Shown here: positions 18,001-26,900 of the stretch, piece after piece
Numbering within the stretch: the stretch's first letter is position 1
Layout: each line of letters starts with the position of its first letter
DNA from: Prevotella sp. UBA4217
Lineage (GTDB): Bacteria; Bacteroidota; Bacteroidia; Bacteroidales; Bacteroidaceae
Direction of reading: 5' to 3'
DNA length: 64,000 nucleotides
Assembly: GCA_002379425.1 (NCBI GenBank)
Contig: DFTH01000012.1
Location: 45,858-109,857, forward strand
Made by a program: the position numbers and the translations under genes
Notes under the pieces: generated by a model
What the model was told of the DNA's origin: nothing
Database searches by the model: none
What the model saw: only the letters and a program-made list of their open reading frames with translations

Positions 18001-19770
18001 GAGTTCGTTGTTGCCAGTGATGGAGGCTTGTCCGCGACCGTCGCTCAGGGTTGCCTGGGCCGTGATGCCATCCAGGTCCCATCCGCCGTATTGTAGGTGG
18101 TGAATGGTGGCATCGGCTGTAAGCCTGCTGCGCTTTGAAAGGAAGTCTGTCCCGTAACCTTTCGCTTTAATATCTGCGGAGACGGAATAGAGTGAGTCCT
18201 TGGGCATGAAATGGTGGAGGTTCAGGTTGTTGACCTTGACGTCTGCATCGTAACTCATGTTCTGCGTAACCATCTCCCCTCTTGCATCGTAAGGAATGGT
18301 GGCAGATCCCTTCAGTTTCACACTACCGCTTCCCTCTCTGACCGTCAGGTCCGTGGAATACCTTGGGCCATCAGCCTTGACCGTACCTTCTAACGTGATA
18401 CCACTGGGAATACGATAGCCCCCCATCATTTTGGGATCGATGAATGCCGTTAGGAAATTGACATCCTGGGCTTTCGCACTGAATTTGACATCGGCTTTCA
18501 ACTGTTTGGGATCAGCCAGATTGCCAGCGGTACCGCCTGCTGTCAGGTACATGGCAGTTGGCAGATGGACATCCAGTCCCGTAAATTCCATCTGCTGCAT
18601 ATTTCCATTGACGGACCCTTTGATGGTCAGCGGGTGGTTGGGATAGCGCTCCATCAATTTCTGGGGCAGGTCTCCTATAAGGCGGCTTAAGTCCTGCTTG
18701 CCTATCTGGGCATTGAGCCTGACCCTAAGATTCCCTTGTCGTGGATTCTCAGTTCCTTGATGGTGTGGAGAAAATGCACTCAAATCGATATCTGCTTCCG
18801 CCATGATATCCGAGTCGGGCGTGCGTAGTGTCATCGATGGAATCTTGATATTATGGAATGCAGAGTCCAGCCGTATGCCACCCTTCAGTTCTGTTATCTC
18901 CAGTCCACTTTTCTCTTTCAGGGCCATTTTGCGCATGAATAAGGAAGTGCCCTGTGGGGTATAACTGATGGAATCGATACCCAGGCGGATGTCGCTAAGA
19001 GCAATATGATAATAGTCTAGTCCCTTGGCTTCAGGTTCGGAACGATCGTCGTAGGTTAGGGCACCATCCTGCCAGTCAAGACTGGATACTTTATATATTT
19101 CCTGACCAATATCAATGAGTGCCTCACGGGCAACGGCTCGGGCTAAGTAGCCACCCACCTGCAACGTGTCTCCTGGCAGGTGAATCTTCAAGTCTGTGCG
19201 AGTGATGCTAAGGCTGTCGGCATTGATGATCCATTTCACTTCAGAGGTCGTGGTATCTATGGCAGCCGTGTCGCTCAGGGCGATATCAAGACGCGCGTCA
19301 GAGAGTCGTGCCCCGTTGACCTCAACAGTCTCCCGACCGAGGTCGATCCCTTTTGAGGATAGCCAGAGTTCGTCGAGTTCACCCTTGATACGTAGGTCGC
19401 TGATAAAACCGTTGGTGTTGATCTTTGCCTGATGGAACGACAGTTCGTCAATCACGACTCTTTTCCGCAATAATGGCAGCAGTCTGACATCTGCCACTAG
19501 TCGCCTGACGTCGGCAATGGTGTCATTGAGGGACGGGATGGAATCATTAGGCTTGATGACGCGAAAACCGTCGATGCCCAGGTCGAGGGGAAAGGCCAGG
19601 TCAACATGGTCGATGGTGATCTTCATTCCCGTCTTTTCTGAGGTTATGGCAGTCACTTTCTTTACCGCCCAGTTCTGAATGGGTGGCAGATAGATCAGTA
19701 CGGCGATTATAATAAAAAGCAGAAAGGGCGTGAGCACCGCGAACCCTAACCACTTCAGGGACTTCTTCAT
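15028..19770 (-). CDS. tamB: Translocation and assembly module protein TamB (AsmA/DUF490)
   Basis: 1580 residues. One N-terminal membrane segment (WLGFAVLTPFLLFIIIAVLIYLP split around residues 6-28) anchors a very long beta-rich periplasmic body built of repeated amphipathic strands (taco-like beta-helix). The C-terminal DUF490 part contains RYTLNSGEMKYSLPVIPLKT and NSALSSFLQSEINSIAGSAL. TamB proteins bridge the periplasm and probably carry phospholipids or help insert outer-membrane proteins. The start is set by MKKSLKWLGF at 19770; the upstream ATG would place 17 residues before the anchor and lies in the promoter. tamL follows with a 14-bp overlap. Confidence 0.92.
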   Translation of the reverse strand: MKKSLKWLGFAVLTPFLLFIIIAVLIYLPPIQNWAVKKVTAITSEKTGMKITIDHVDLAFPLDLGIDGFRVIKPNDSIPSLNDTIADVRRLVADVRLLPLLRKRVVIDELSFHQAKINTNGFISDLRIKGELDELWLSSKGIDLGRETVEVNGARLSDARLDIALSDTAAIDTTTSEVKWIINADSLSITRTDLKIHLPGDTLQVGGYLARAVAREALIDIGQEIYKVSSLDWQDGALTYDDRSEPEAKGLDYYHIALSDIRLGIDSISYTPQGTSLFMRKMALKEKSGLEITELKGGIRLDSAFHNIKIPSMTLRTPDSDIMAEADIDLSAFSPHHQGTENPRQGNLRVRLNAQIGKQDLSRLIGDLPQKLMERYPNHPLTIKGSVNGNMQQMEFTGLDVHLPTAMYLTAGGTAGNLADPKQLKADVKFSAKAQDVNFLTAFIDPKMMGGYRIPSGITLEGTVKADGPRYSTDLTVREGSGSVKLKGSATIPYDARGEMVTQNMSYDADVKVNNLNLHHFMPKDSLYSVSADIKAKGYGTDFLSKRSRLTADATIHHLQYGGWDLDGITAQATLSDGRGQASITGNNELLDGTISLDALLDTKKIEGSIQAALDKADLYRMRLVKKPLIIGFNGNIDLNSDLKKTHRISGLLGDILIQDKKKAYHPDKIGLLVKTDEDTTIVRAQSGDFIVKLDASDDYEHVLKQVSMLSDSVMAQYNQNTIDQPAVKRLLPTLKLHVESKRDNPIADLLRTSDITFKEMMLDLSTSPETGINGQSYLYSLNYDSTRIDTIRLNLTQKGDRLTYQGQIRNNKKNPQFVFNALLDGHFHEHGLLAGLRYYDAKGKMGVRLGVTAEMEAQGIRFRLMPERPTIGYKDFNLNKDNFIFLDKSNRLQAKVDLISDDMTGMKLYTENQDSTMQQDLTLSLHRLDLGEVTSVLPYLPHITGKLDGDYHIVQNREGQFSVASDMAIQKMTYEGSPIGNISTEFVYLQKEDDTHAVEARLMLDDEEFGLLNGSYQNKKVSGTGEGIIDATFTMTRMPLSIANGFVPDQIIGLEGYGDGTLTIQGTTTHPDVNGEIFVDSAYLVSIPYGVRMRFDNDPVRIVGSHLLLENFGLYAYNDQPLNLMGDIDFSDTEHISIDMRMRARDLLLINAKQEAKSIAYGKAYVNFFARLQGPLEEMNMRGRLDVLGSTDMTYMLLDSPLSADNRLNELVKFTDFTDSTQTVVTRPAPSGLTADLTINVSEGAHIVCNLNPDQTNYLDLMGGGDLRMKYNSEGINMTGRYTLNSGEMKYSLPVIPLKTFTIKDGSYVEFTGDPMNPKLNITATERVKATVNADDGQSRSVTFDCGVIITKTLNDMGLEFTIDAPEDNSVSNDLAMMSADERGKLAVGMLTTGMYLAGGDTGSFSMNSALSSFLQSEINSIAGSALKTLDLSVGIDNSTDASGNMHTDYSFKFAKRFLNNRLKVEIGGKVSSGNSDLSGQNKSFFDNVTMEYRLNQNATKNIKLFYQQNVYDWLEGYTSMYGAGFVWRRRLDNFWDIIRFWKKEQQPQMQRPRTTTLPSMQRDSTKTDSIRPTPHETR

Positions 19771-19791
19771 CGTTGATGCGATTCGATTGTG

Positions 19792-19822
19792 CAAAAGTAC
19801 AATAATTCTAACGATTGCCAAA
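19792..19822 (-). promoter_or_regulatory. Promoter of tamB-tamL
   Basis: Minus strand: -7 TACTTTTG (19792-19799) with -33 TTTG (19819-19822), spacer 19 nt; the tamB ATG is 21 nt downstream of the -7 box. It is back-to-back with the promoter at 19841-19872. Confidence 0.7.
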
Positions 19823-19840
19823 GGATTTTTACAGAAAAAG

Positions 19841-19872
19841 TTTGCAAGTTAAGGACTATTTCGTTAATTTTG
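19841..19872 (+). promoter_or_regulatory. Promoter of the two small membrane-protein genes
   Basis: TTTG (19841-19844), 20-nt spacer, TAATTTTG (19865-19872). The transcript would start about 19878, which rules out the ORF start at 19815 and favours the ATG at 19887. Confidence 0.7.
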
Positions 19873-19886
19873 CAGCGAAAAGGAGA

Positions 19887-20231
19887 ATGCAGGGACTGAT
19901 GGTGATGAGACTGCTGTGGCCGTTGGCGGCAACGATTGTGATAGAACTGGGGGTGCTGCTCTACCTCGGTGAGCGTCGTGGGAAGGTGCTTTGGGGCTCT
20001 GTTGCGGTAAATATCCTGACTAACGTATCACTGAACCTCTGGGCGGTCTATGTCGGCAGCGGACTTGAAACAGTGGTCGTTGGCGAACTATTGGTGGTGC
20101 TCGTGGAGGCGCTGTGGTTCTGGTGGCTGGTGGGAGACAAATGTCAGGGAGTTGTGTATAGCCTGTTGTGTAATGCCATCAGTTTCCTCATGGGTGAAGT
20201 ATTTATAATCGTTATATCAGTATTAACTTAA
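19887..20231 (+). CDS. Small integral membrane protein, unknown
   Basis: 114 residues from the ATG at 19887, with two alternative ATGs 12 and 18 nt later. About four hydrophobic helices fill the protein: LLWPLAATIVIELGVLLYLG, a second around ILTNVSLNLWAVYVGSG, a third around VVVGELLVVLVEALWFWWLVG and a last around LCNAISFLMGEVFIIVISVL. No family is recognised. The promoter and purine-rich stretch aggaga before the ATG support expression. The 97-residue gene begins 12 nt after it. Charged residues in helices (two Glu) could suggest transport or a channel, but this is speculation. Confidence 0.65.
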   Translation: MQGLMVMRLLWPLAATIVIELGVLLYLGERRGKVLWGSVAVNILTNVSLNLWAVYVGSGLETVVVGELLVVLVEALWFWWLVGDKCQGVVYSLLCNAISFLMGEVFIIVISVLT

Positions 20232-20243
20232 CATGTTGGAATA

Positions 20244-20537
20244 ATGATATTATCAGACGTTTTACCTTTTGATCGGAGTGATAAAGACCGGATCATAGAA
20301 ATTAGCAGGGATGTGAGAAATGTGGTTATTGATTCTGTGGATGCCATCAAAGACTCTGTGGGAGCCACAAAGGATGCTATTGCCGACAGCATCAGTCAGT
20401 CACAGGTCGTACTCGACAGTGGGGGAGCCAGCCAGAGTGAAGTCTCGCTGGGGGTCATGATCGTTGTTGCCGCTGCTCTCGCAGGATGCTTCTACCTGGC
20501 CCACCTCTATCGTCGGCACCTGGGTACTCAGGCATAG
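20244..20537 (+). CDS. Small tail-anchored protein, unknown
   Basis: 97 residues. The N-terminal two thirds is charged and repetitive, with a short heptad-like run VIDSVDAIKDSVGATKDAI suggesting an amphipathic helix; one transmembrane segment (LGVMIVVAAALAGCFYLAHLY) near residues 69-89 is followed by a basic tail. The topology resembles a single-pass protein exposing a helical domain. It is 12 nt downstream of the four-helix protein and probably cotranscribed with it. No known family was recognised. A convergent rluA gene ends 14 nt away. Confidence 0.6.
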   Translation: MILSDVLPFDRSDKDRIIEISRDVRNVVIDSVDAIKDSVGATKDAIADSISQSQVVLDSGGASQSEVSLGVMIVVAAALAGCFYLAHLYRRHLGTQA

Positions 20538-20551
20538 GAGAAGTCTGATTG

Positions 20552-21220
20552 TTAGACTCCGAATGATTGCCAGAGAGAATCGTCAGGAAGGGGAGCCTCA
20601 ACAATAATCTGCTCCTTTGAGACCGGATGGATGAATGCTACACGACGAGACATCAGAGAGATACTGCCGTCAGGGTTGGAGCGTGGGGCACCATACTTCA
20701 AGTCACCTTTTATCGGACAGCCCATCGCTGCTAACTGGCAGCGGATTTGATGGTGACGTCCAGTCATCAGTTGCACTCCCAGCAGGGTATAGTTGTCGCT
20801 GTGGCCGATAACCTTATATTTTAGGATGGCCTTCTTGGCATTTGGACGCTCGTGGTCGTAGGCATAACTCTTATTCTGCTTCTCATTACGCACGAGCCAG
20901 TGGGTAAGGGTCCCCTCGGGCTCCTTGGGGGCATTCTTGACAATGGCCCAGTAAGTCTTTTGTACTTCGCCTTCGGCAAACATCTTGTTCAGGCGCGTGA
21001 GAGCCTTTGAGGTTCGGGCAAAGACCACGAGACCGCTTACTGGACGATCCAGACGGTGCACTACTCCTAGAAACACGGCCCCAGGTTTCTGATACTTGTC
21101 TTTGATATAGTCCTTTACAATATCAGAGAGGGGGCGATCGCCAGTCTTATCGCCCTGTACAATCTCCCCACTCTGTTTATTGACAATGATGATATGGTTG
21201 TCCTCGTAGATGACCTCCAT
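20552..21220 (-). CDS. RluA-family RNA pseudouridine synthase
   Basis: 222 residues without an S4 domain. The catalytic motif is HRLDRPVSGLVVFA (catalytic Asp in HRLDR, about residue 58), followed by KTYWAIV and the LMTGRHHQIRCQLAAMGCPI block, all typical of RluA enzymes. It should isomerise uridine to pseudouridine in rRNA or tRNA; lack of S4 suggests an RluA/TruC-like member rather than RluD. The target base is unknown. It lies 22 nt downstream of fabG in the same orientation, likely the last gene of the TetR-fabG-rluA unit. Confidence 0.9.
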   Translation of the reverse strand: MEVIYEDNHIIIVNKQSGEIVQGDKTGDRPLSDIVKDYIKDKYQKPGAVFLGVVHRLDRPVSGLVVFARTSKALTRLNKMFAEGEVQKTYWAIVKNAPKEPEGTLTHWLVRNEKQNKSYAYDHERPNAKKAILKYKVIGHSDNYTLLGVQLMTGRHHQIRCQLAAMGCPIKGDLKYGAPRSNPDGSISLMSRRVAFIHPVSKEQIIVEAPLPDDSLWQSFGV

Positions 21221-21242
21221 AACTATAAACTATGCACTAAAG

Positions 21243-21980
21243 TTACATGTTCATGCCACCATCAACCTGAATGACTTGCCCACTGACATAACTAGACATG
21301 TCGCTAGCGAGGAACGTAGCCACGTTGGCAATGTCCTCCACCTGTCCACCACGGCGCAGAGGAATCTTGTTGATCCACTCCTTGCGGATATCATCAGGCA
21401 GAGCCTGTGTCATGGCTGTATCGATGAAGCCTGGGGCGATAGCGTTGGCACGGATACCCTTCGGTCCCATCTCTTGGCCGATACTCTTGGCCAGGGCTAT
21501 CAGTCCAGCCTTTGAAGCGGCATAGTTGGCCTGTCCTGCATTACCATGAACACCTACAACGCTGGCCATATTGATGATAGAACCACCACGCTGGCGCATC
21601 ATTACGGGCACGCAGGCGTGGATAAAGTTAAAGGCTGATTTCAGGTTGACAGCAATTACGGCATCCCATTGCTGTTCTGTCATACGGAGCATCAGGCCAT
21701 CCTTTGTGATACCGGCATTGTTCACAAGGATATCAATGCTTCCAAACTCTTCCTTCACTGCCTTGACAACCTCCTCGGTCTGAGCGAAGTCCGCAGCATT
21801 GGAAGCATAACTCTTGGCCTTCACGCCTTTGGCTGAAATTTCCTTTTCAGTCTCCTCGTTGACCTCAAGGTCAGTAAATGCGATGTTTGCGCCTTCTTCG
21901 GCGAATTTCAGTGCGATAGCCTTTCCGATACCGCGTGCAGCACCCGTGATAAGGGCTGTCTTTCCTTCTAATAATCCCAT
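21243..21980 (-). CDS. fabG: 3-oxoacyl-[acyl-carrier-protein] reductase
   Basis: 245 residues of the short-chain dehydrogenase family. The NADP(H)-binding motif ALITGAARGIGKAIA is at the N-terminus, NNAGIT near residue 87 is the structural motif, and the catalytic Ser-Tyr-Lys set appears in NMASVVG and QANYAASKAG. The C-terminus YVSGQVIQVDGGMNM is a close match to FabG proteins. FabG performs the first reductive step of fatty-acid elongation. It sits 25 nt after a TetR regulator and before an rluA gene, separate from other fab genes, so the regulator may control it. Confidence 0.92.
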   Translation of the reverse strand: MGLLEGKTALITGAARGIGKAIALKFAEEGANIAFTDLEVNEETEKEISAKGVKAKSYASNAADFAQTEEVVKAVKEEFGSIDILVNNAGITKDGLMLRMTEQQWDAVIAVNLKSAFNFIHACVPVMMRQRGGSIINMASVVGVHGNAGQANYAASKAGLIALAKSIGQEMGPKGIRANAIAPGFIDTAMTQALPDDIRKEWINKIPLRRGGQVEDIANVATFLASDMSSYVSGQVIQVDGGMNM

Positions 21981-22005
21981 AAATTCAATGTTTAATATTT
22001 AATGA

Positions 22006-22599
22006 TTAATGTTTCTGAAACTTCCCCAGTGCGCCATAAACCACCTTAGCCACCTGAGGCTTGGTGTCCTCCTCTTTCATACCATGGGCGATACGGCCAT
22101 AGATATATGGTACCTCCAGTCCCTTAATACAATAGTGAGTGATGTCGGCCACGAGGTCAATGTTGTCAATGTCGAACTCACCGTCTTCCTTTCCTTCTGT
22201 ATAGACTTTGCGGAAGAGTTCAATCTCTGCATCGTCGAAATGTTTGCGCACCTTCTCTACCATCCAGATATTTCGGAAGAATTCGGCGCGCAGATTTCCG
22301 TTACGCACGACGGTCTCTCTGATCATGCTCAGGTGGGTGTAGATCAGTTCGATGATCTTGTCCTGTGGACGAATCTTACGGGCAGCAACCTCGTCAAGTT
22401 TGTCGCTCAGTCTTTCCAGTTCACCCTCAATCACGGCGTAGTAGATTTCTTCTTTCGACTTGAAATAGGTGTAGAGCGTACGACGCCCTTTTCCCGACTG
22501 CAAGGCAATGTCGTTCATCGTCGTATTTTCCAGGCCGTTCTTGGCGAACAACTGGCGCGCTACGTCAACTAGTTTTTGTCTTGTTTTCGATACGGACAT
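22006..22599 (-). CDS. TetR/AcrR-family transcriptional regulator
   Basis: 197 residues starting at 22599. The HTH is RQLFAKNGLENTTMNDIALQ plus GRRTLYTYFKSKEEIYYAVI (about residues 15-60), typical of TetR DNA-binding domains; the C-terminal helical ligand domain has no recognisable specificity. The longer in-frame start at 22713 is rejected because the -7 box (TACTTTTG, minus strand, 22650-22657) lies inside that extension. It is followed by fabG with a short gap, so it may regulate fatty-acid synthesis, as some TetR proteins do; this is inferred from position only. Confidence 0.88.
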   Translation of the reverse strand: MSVSKTRQKLVDVARQLFAKNGLENTTMNDIALQSGKGRRTLYTYFKSKEEIYYAVIEGELERLSDKLDEVAARKIRPQDKIIELIYTHLSMIRETVVRNGNLRAEFFRNIWMVEKVRKHFDDAEIELFRKVYTEGKEDGEFDIDNIDLVADITHYCIKGLEVPYIYGRIAHGMKEEDTKPQVAKVVYGALGKFQKH

Positions 22600-22737
22600 A
22601 TATACTTTCTCCTTGAAATTATAGAATTGCACATGACAATTAGTGTGTGCAAAAGTAAGTGTTTTATTTGAATTGAGCAAGAAAACGGAGGAAAAATGTT
22701 GGAAAAATCGCAAAATTATAAAAAAAGTGCGTAATAA

Positions 22738-22769
22738 TTTGTATATCTCAAAAAATATATGTACTTTTG
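22738..22769 (+). promoter_or_regulatory. Promoter of initiator tRNA
   Basis: TTTG (22738-22741), 20-nt spacer, TACTTTTG (22762-22769), ending 20 nt before the tRNA. Confidence 0.8.
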
Positions 22770-22789
22770 CACCCGCTTAGAAAAAACAT

Positions 22790-22862
22790 CGCGGAGTGGA
22801 GCAGTTGGTAGCTCGCCAGGCTCATAACCTGGAGGTCGCACGTTCGAATCCTGCCTCCGCAA
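22790..22862 (+). tRNA. tRNA-Met (CAT), initiator type
   Basis: A 73-nt cloverleaf can be folded. The acceptor stem begins C1-GCGGAG and ends CTCCGC-A72-A73; the unpaired C1/A72 is the mark of bacterial initiator tRNA. The anticodon loop is CTCATAA. CCA is not encoded (ACT follows). Two deviations from textbook fMet tRNA: the anticodon stem has AGG rather than GGG at positions 29-31, and the T-stem as read contains one C-C opposition. Confidence 0.9.
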
Positions 22863-22867
22863 CTCAA

Positions 22868-22894
22868 GAAGCCCGACATTATGTGTCGGGCTTC
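22868..22894 (+). terminator. Terminator after tRNA-Met
   Basis: GAAGCCCGACA (22868-22878), loop TTATG, TGTCGGGCTTC (22884-22894), an 11-bp perfect stem followed by T-rich DNA. It also lies just past the stop of the convergent RelA/SpoT-domain gene. Confidence 0.85.
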
Positions 22895-22903
22895 GTTGTT
22901 GTA

Positions 22904-23995
22904 TTATTTTTTCTTGTGCATGAAGGGCAGGTCAGTCACCTGTTTCATCATGATGTTAGCAAATGAATCTCCCTGTTTACCATACAGATGGTTATAGAAC
23001 TGTTTCAATCCAGGCAATCCTTCTCCTCCCTTGAGGATATGTACAATACATAGGTTGAGCAGGCCAACGTTCTCGGAGAGGATGTCAATGTCTGTAAAGG
23101 CAAGTTGGGAGAGTGCCAGTTGGTAAGCATCATCAGCATCTTTAGTTATCATACGGTCCACGTCGCCAAGGGTCTTGAAGCCAAAAGACTGTAATATGGG
23201 GACGAAACTCAAGAGGGAGCATGGTAATATTTCTGCTTGATTGACGGCAGCGATACGCTGGTTCAACCGGTCGAACGGCTTGAGATGCAAGTAACTCTTA
23301 AAGGAGTCGGAGTCGAGCAGGACATCATCTAATTGTCCTGAAGCAACCAGCGACTGCACCTGGCGCCGATAGTCCGTCAATCTGGTTCTTAGACGGCTGA
23401 ATTCATCATCGATGAGTTCAAGCATTCCTGCCAGCCTATTGAATTGTCTTTGGTATTCATGGGGAATCTTGACTTCCCCTTTATAGCCTGTGTCATGCTC
23501 AATTGTGGACCAGACATGCTGTAGAGCCGTACGCATTTGTAATTCAAACCGGTACTGGTTGAGTTCTGGCATCTCGGGATCGTCGATGACTGATTTCGGC
23601 AGTCGGCAGATATAGTGTAGTGAATTATAGCCGAAACTGTCCAACTGGTGAAGTTTCCTCTTATCGACAGACTCCTGCCAGTCTATGTCGAAAGTATGCT
23701 TGGCTATAGCCGCAACCTTATCTACATCGTCTGTATAGAATGTGATGACCCGAAGGCCCAGGATGTCAGTGATGTCATCGAGTGATTCGTATTTGGCACC
23801 TTTGAGTTCCAACTTTCCCGCGAGTGAGTGCTCTTCTTTGATGCGATGCTCGATAGAAGTGACATAGATGCCCTGTCGTCTCAATGTGTAGCGTAGGTGG
23901 TCGTAGGCGATTTTCTCCATCCTTTCATAGATGGGGCGTCGCTCCTGATACTGCAGGAGCAGTTTGGTACCGTGTGGATCTAAGTGATAATTCAT
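22904..23995 (-). CDS. RelA/SpoT-domain (p)ppGpp synthetase-like protein
   Basis: 363 residues. The synthetase-type nucleotidyltransferase domain occupies about residues 25-190: RIKEEHSLAGKLELKG, DILGLRVITFYTDDV, the GYNSLHYICRL motif and the FELQMRTALQHVWSTIEHD motif (catalytic Glu of the synthetase). There is no HD hydrolase domain upstream and no TGS/ACT domain, so it is like a small alarmone synthetase, but with an unassigned ~150-residue helical C-terminal extension. It may make (p)ppGpp; activity not provable here. The gene begins 3 nt after the D-lactate dehydrogenase stop, suggesting cotranscription with it. Confidence 0.85.
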   Translation of the reverse strand: MNYHLDPHGTKLLLQYQERRPIYERMEKIAYDHLRYTLRRQGIYVTSIEHRIKEEHSLAGKLELKGAKYESLDDITDILGLRVITFYTDDVDKVAAIAKHTFDIDWQESVDKRKLHQLDSFGYNSLHYICRLPKSVIDDPEMPELNQYRFELQMRTALQHVWSTIEHDTGYKGEVKIPHEYQRQFNRLAGMLELIDDEFSRLRTRLTDYRRQVQSLVASGQLDDVLLDSDSFKSYLHLKPFDRLNQRIAAVNQAEILPCSLLSFVPILQSFGFKTLGDVDRMITKDADDAYQLALSQLAFTDIDILSENVGLLNLCIVHILKGGEGLPGLKQFYNHLYGKQGDSFANIMMKQVTDLPFMHKKK

Positions 23996-23998
23996 GTG

Positions 23999-26900
23999 TT
24001 AAAGGTTTGTTTTCCTGGTCGTACACTCCTGAACCAGATATACTATGTTCATATACGGTATGCCGGTGTTTGTCTCCAGCCCTATCTCGCAAGTGCGGCT
24101 GTTCGAGTAGCCTACCTCAATATGATTTGCTTCAATTTGTGGGCGAAGTTTGCGCAGGCCGTATTTGTTAAGTTCCGGATATGTGAATCCCCTGTCGCCA
24201 GCAAAGCCACAGCAGCCCACACCCTCAGGCAAATAGACATGATTTGAGCACATCTTGGCAAGCGCAATCAAGTCGTCAGCCACACCCATCTGACGGGTGG
24301 AACAGGTAATGTGCAGGGCGATGTGACGGTCAATGGGGTGGAAATCGAGGCGTGGCACGAGGTACTTCATGATAAACTCGGCAGGTTCGTATAGTTTCAT
24401 TTTGTGCATCACCTTCCGCATGCGGTGCAGGCAGGGACTTTGTGCACATAGCACAGGATAGCGGCCGTACTCTGATGCTTCCCAGAGAGACTGCTCCAGT
24501 TCGGCGCTCTTCCGGTCTGCAATATCCAGCATGCCCTTCGACTCCCAGATCTGTCCACAGCACATTTTCTCCATGCCTTTTGGGAATATAGTTTCATAGC
24601 CGGCCTTGGCGAGCAGTTGGATAACCTCATCAACGAGATCGTGCTTCTTGCCACTAAGTTTTGACTGTCCCATCGTCTGGTTAATACAACTGGGGAAATA
24701 GACGACCTTGAGGTCTGATGACTGCTGCTTAGGGTCAGTTTTGTGCGGGATTGACTTCTCGATGATAAACTGTGTCAGGTCACTCTGCTTCGGTTGGCGC
24801 TTTTTCTTTGGCATAGCAGTTGTCCAAAGTGGCAGTCCCATCTTGTTCATCGTGCGGCATACGTTGGTCATCAACTTAGGTCCAAGGGTGATATGTCCAA
24901 GATGGGCCACGTCAAGCACCACCCGCAGGCCAGATTTGATACCAGCCATGTGGTTAGCAGCGAACTCACCGACTTTATAGCCCATGGGGTTATTGTTCAT
25001 GTCCATCTGACGGATCAGGTGGGTCAGTTCGCCTGTATTGATCTTCATCGGACAAGAGGTAGAGCAGAGTCCATCCGTGGCACAGGTCTGGTCACCATAG
25101 TATTTGTATTGCTTCCGCAGGGTAGCCACTCGTTCTGGGTTTTTGCCGGTTGCCTCCAGTTCACAGATCTCGCGCTGTACGGCGATACGCATTCGTGATG
25201 AGAGTGTCAGACCGCACGACATGCAGTTTACCTCACAGAAACCACATTCGATACACTTGTTGGCGCGCTTTACTTGCTCGATAGTCTCCTTGGCCGTAGA
25301 GAGTGACGGGTCCATCAAGTAGTGGCCGCCGTCAGGAACCTTATTGAAATCAAAGTCGAGTACGGGCAGTGGCTTCAGGCACTTGATGAAGCACTCTGGG
25401 TCGTCGTTAAAGATGACCCCTTGGTTGAGCAGACCGTCTGGGTCGAAGATAGCCTTGAGTTCCTTCATCGTCTGGTATGCTTTGTCGCCCCACTCGTATT
25501 TCACGAATGGTGCCATGTTGCGCCCAGTGCCATGTTCAGCCTTCAGTGATCCGTCATACTCCTCTACTACGAGTCTCGCCACGTCTCGCATCATCTCGGC
25601 ATAGCGTGCCACCTCGTGCTCATCGGCAAAACTCTGGTTTAAGATGAAGTGGTAGTTGCCCTCGAATGCGTGTCCGTAGATGCAGGCGTCGGAATAGCCA
25701 TGGTCAGCGATGAGTTTCTGGAGTTTTACAGTAGCCTCAGGCAGCGAGTCGATGGGAAAGGCAACATCCTCGATGAGACAACTGGTACCTATGGGGCGTG
25801 TACCGCCCACTGAGGGGAAAATGCCTGAGCGAATAGCCCAGTACTTTCCATAGACTGCAGGGTCCTCTGTGAATTCGGCAGGGATGTAGAGGCGGAATGC
25901 TCCCAGGCATTCCTTGATTTTCGCAACTTTTTCCAGCAACTGCTCATGGGTTATACCTTTGGTCTCGGTGAGGATGGCCGTCAGGTTGTGATAATCACCA
26001 GGCTCCACACCCTCTATTTTGCCGGCATCAACGTCTTTCTTGTATTGCAGGAACACTGGGTCATCAACGGCATTCAACGACATATAGTCGAGCATCTCCG
26101 CGCTCTTCACCATCAGGTTCTCCGCACTCATCTTCACGTCCTCATCACCAGCCATCAACTTCTTCATGGCCACCACGGCCTCGCAACTCTCCTTCATCGT
26201 CAGGAAATAGACCATGGCTGAGGCTTTGTATGGGTAGTCGTAAAGGGTTCTCATCGTTACTTCCGAAAGGAAGGCCAGTGTGCCCTCGCTGCCCACCATC
26301 GAGTGGGCGATGATGTCGAAGGGGTCATCATAGGCGACCAGAGGACGAAGATTCAGGCCTGTTACGTTCTTAATTGAGTATTTGGTACGTATGCGCGAGG
26401 CCAGTTCTCCATCGGCCCTTACCTTGTCGCGCAGGTCTTCTATCTTTTTGATAAAATCCGGGTGGCTCTTTCGGAATGACTCCTTGCTCTTGGCGTCGCC
26501 CGTATCGAGGATCGTCCCGTCGGTAAGGACGATCCTGGCAGAGACCATCATGCGGTCGCTGTTGGCATGCACGCCACAGTTCATGCCGGAGGCATTGTTG
26601 ATCACGATGCCACCTACCATGGCAGAACCGATAGAGGCAGGGTCGGGGGGAAAGACACGGCCGTAGGGCTTTAGGATTTCGTTGACCTTGGCACCAACGA
26701 TGCCAGGTTGCAGACGGATGGTGTCTTGGTTCTCGCCGACCGTATATTTCTCCCAGTGCTTGCCAGCCACGATAAGCACGCTATCTGTGCAACTCTGTCC
26801 TGAGAGAGAGGTGCCAGCCGCGCGGAAGGTGTAGGGTAGTTTGTGCTTCTTGCAGGCTTTCACGATCTTGCTGATTTCCTCCTCTCCATCGCTTCGGATG

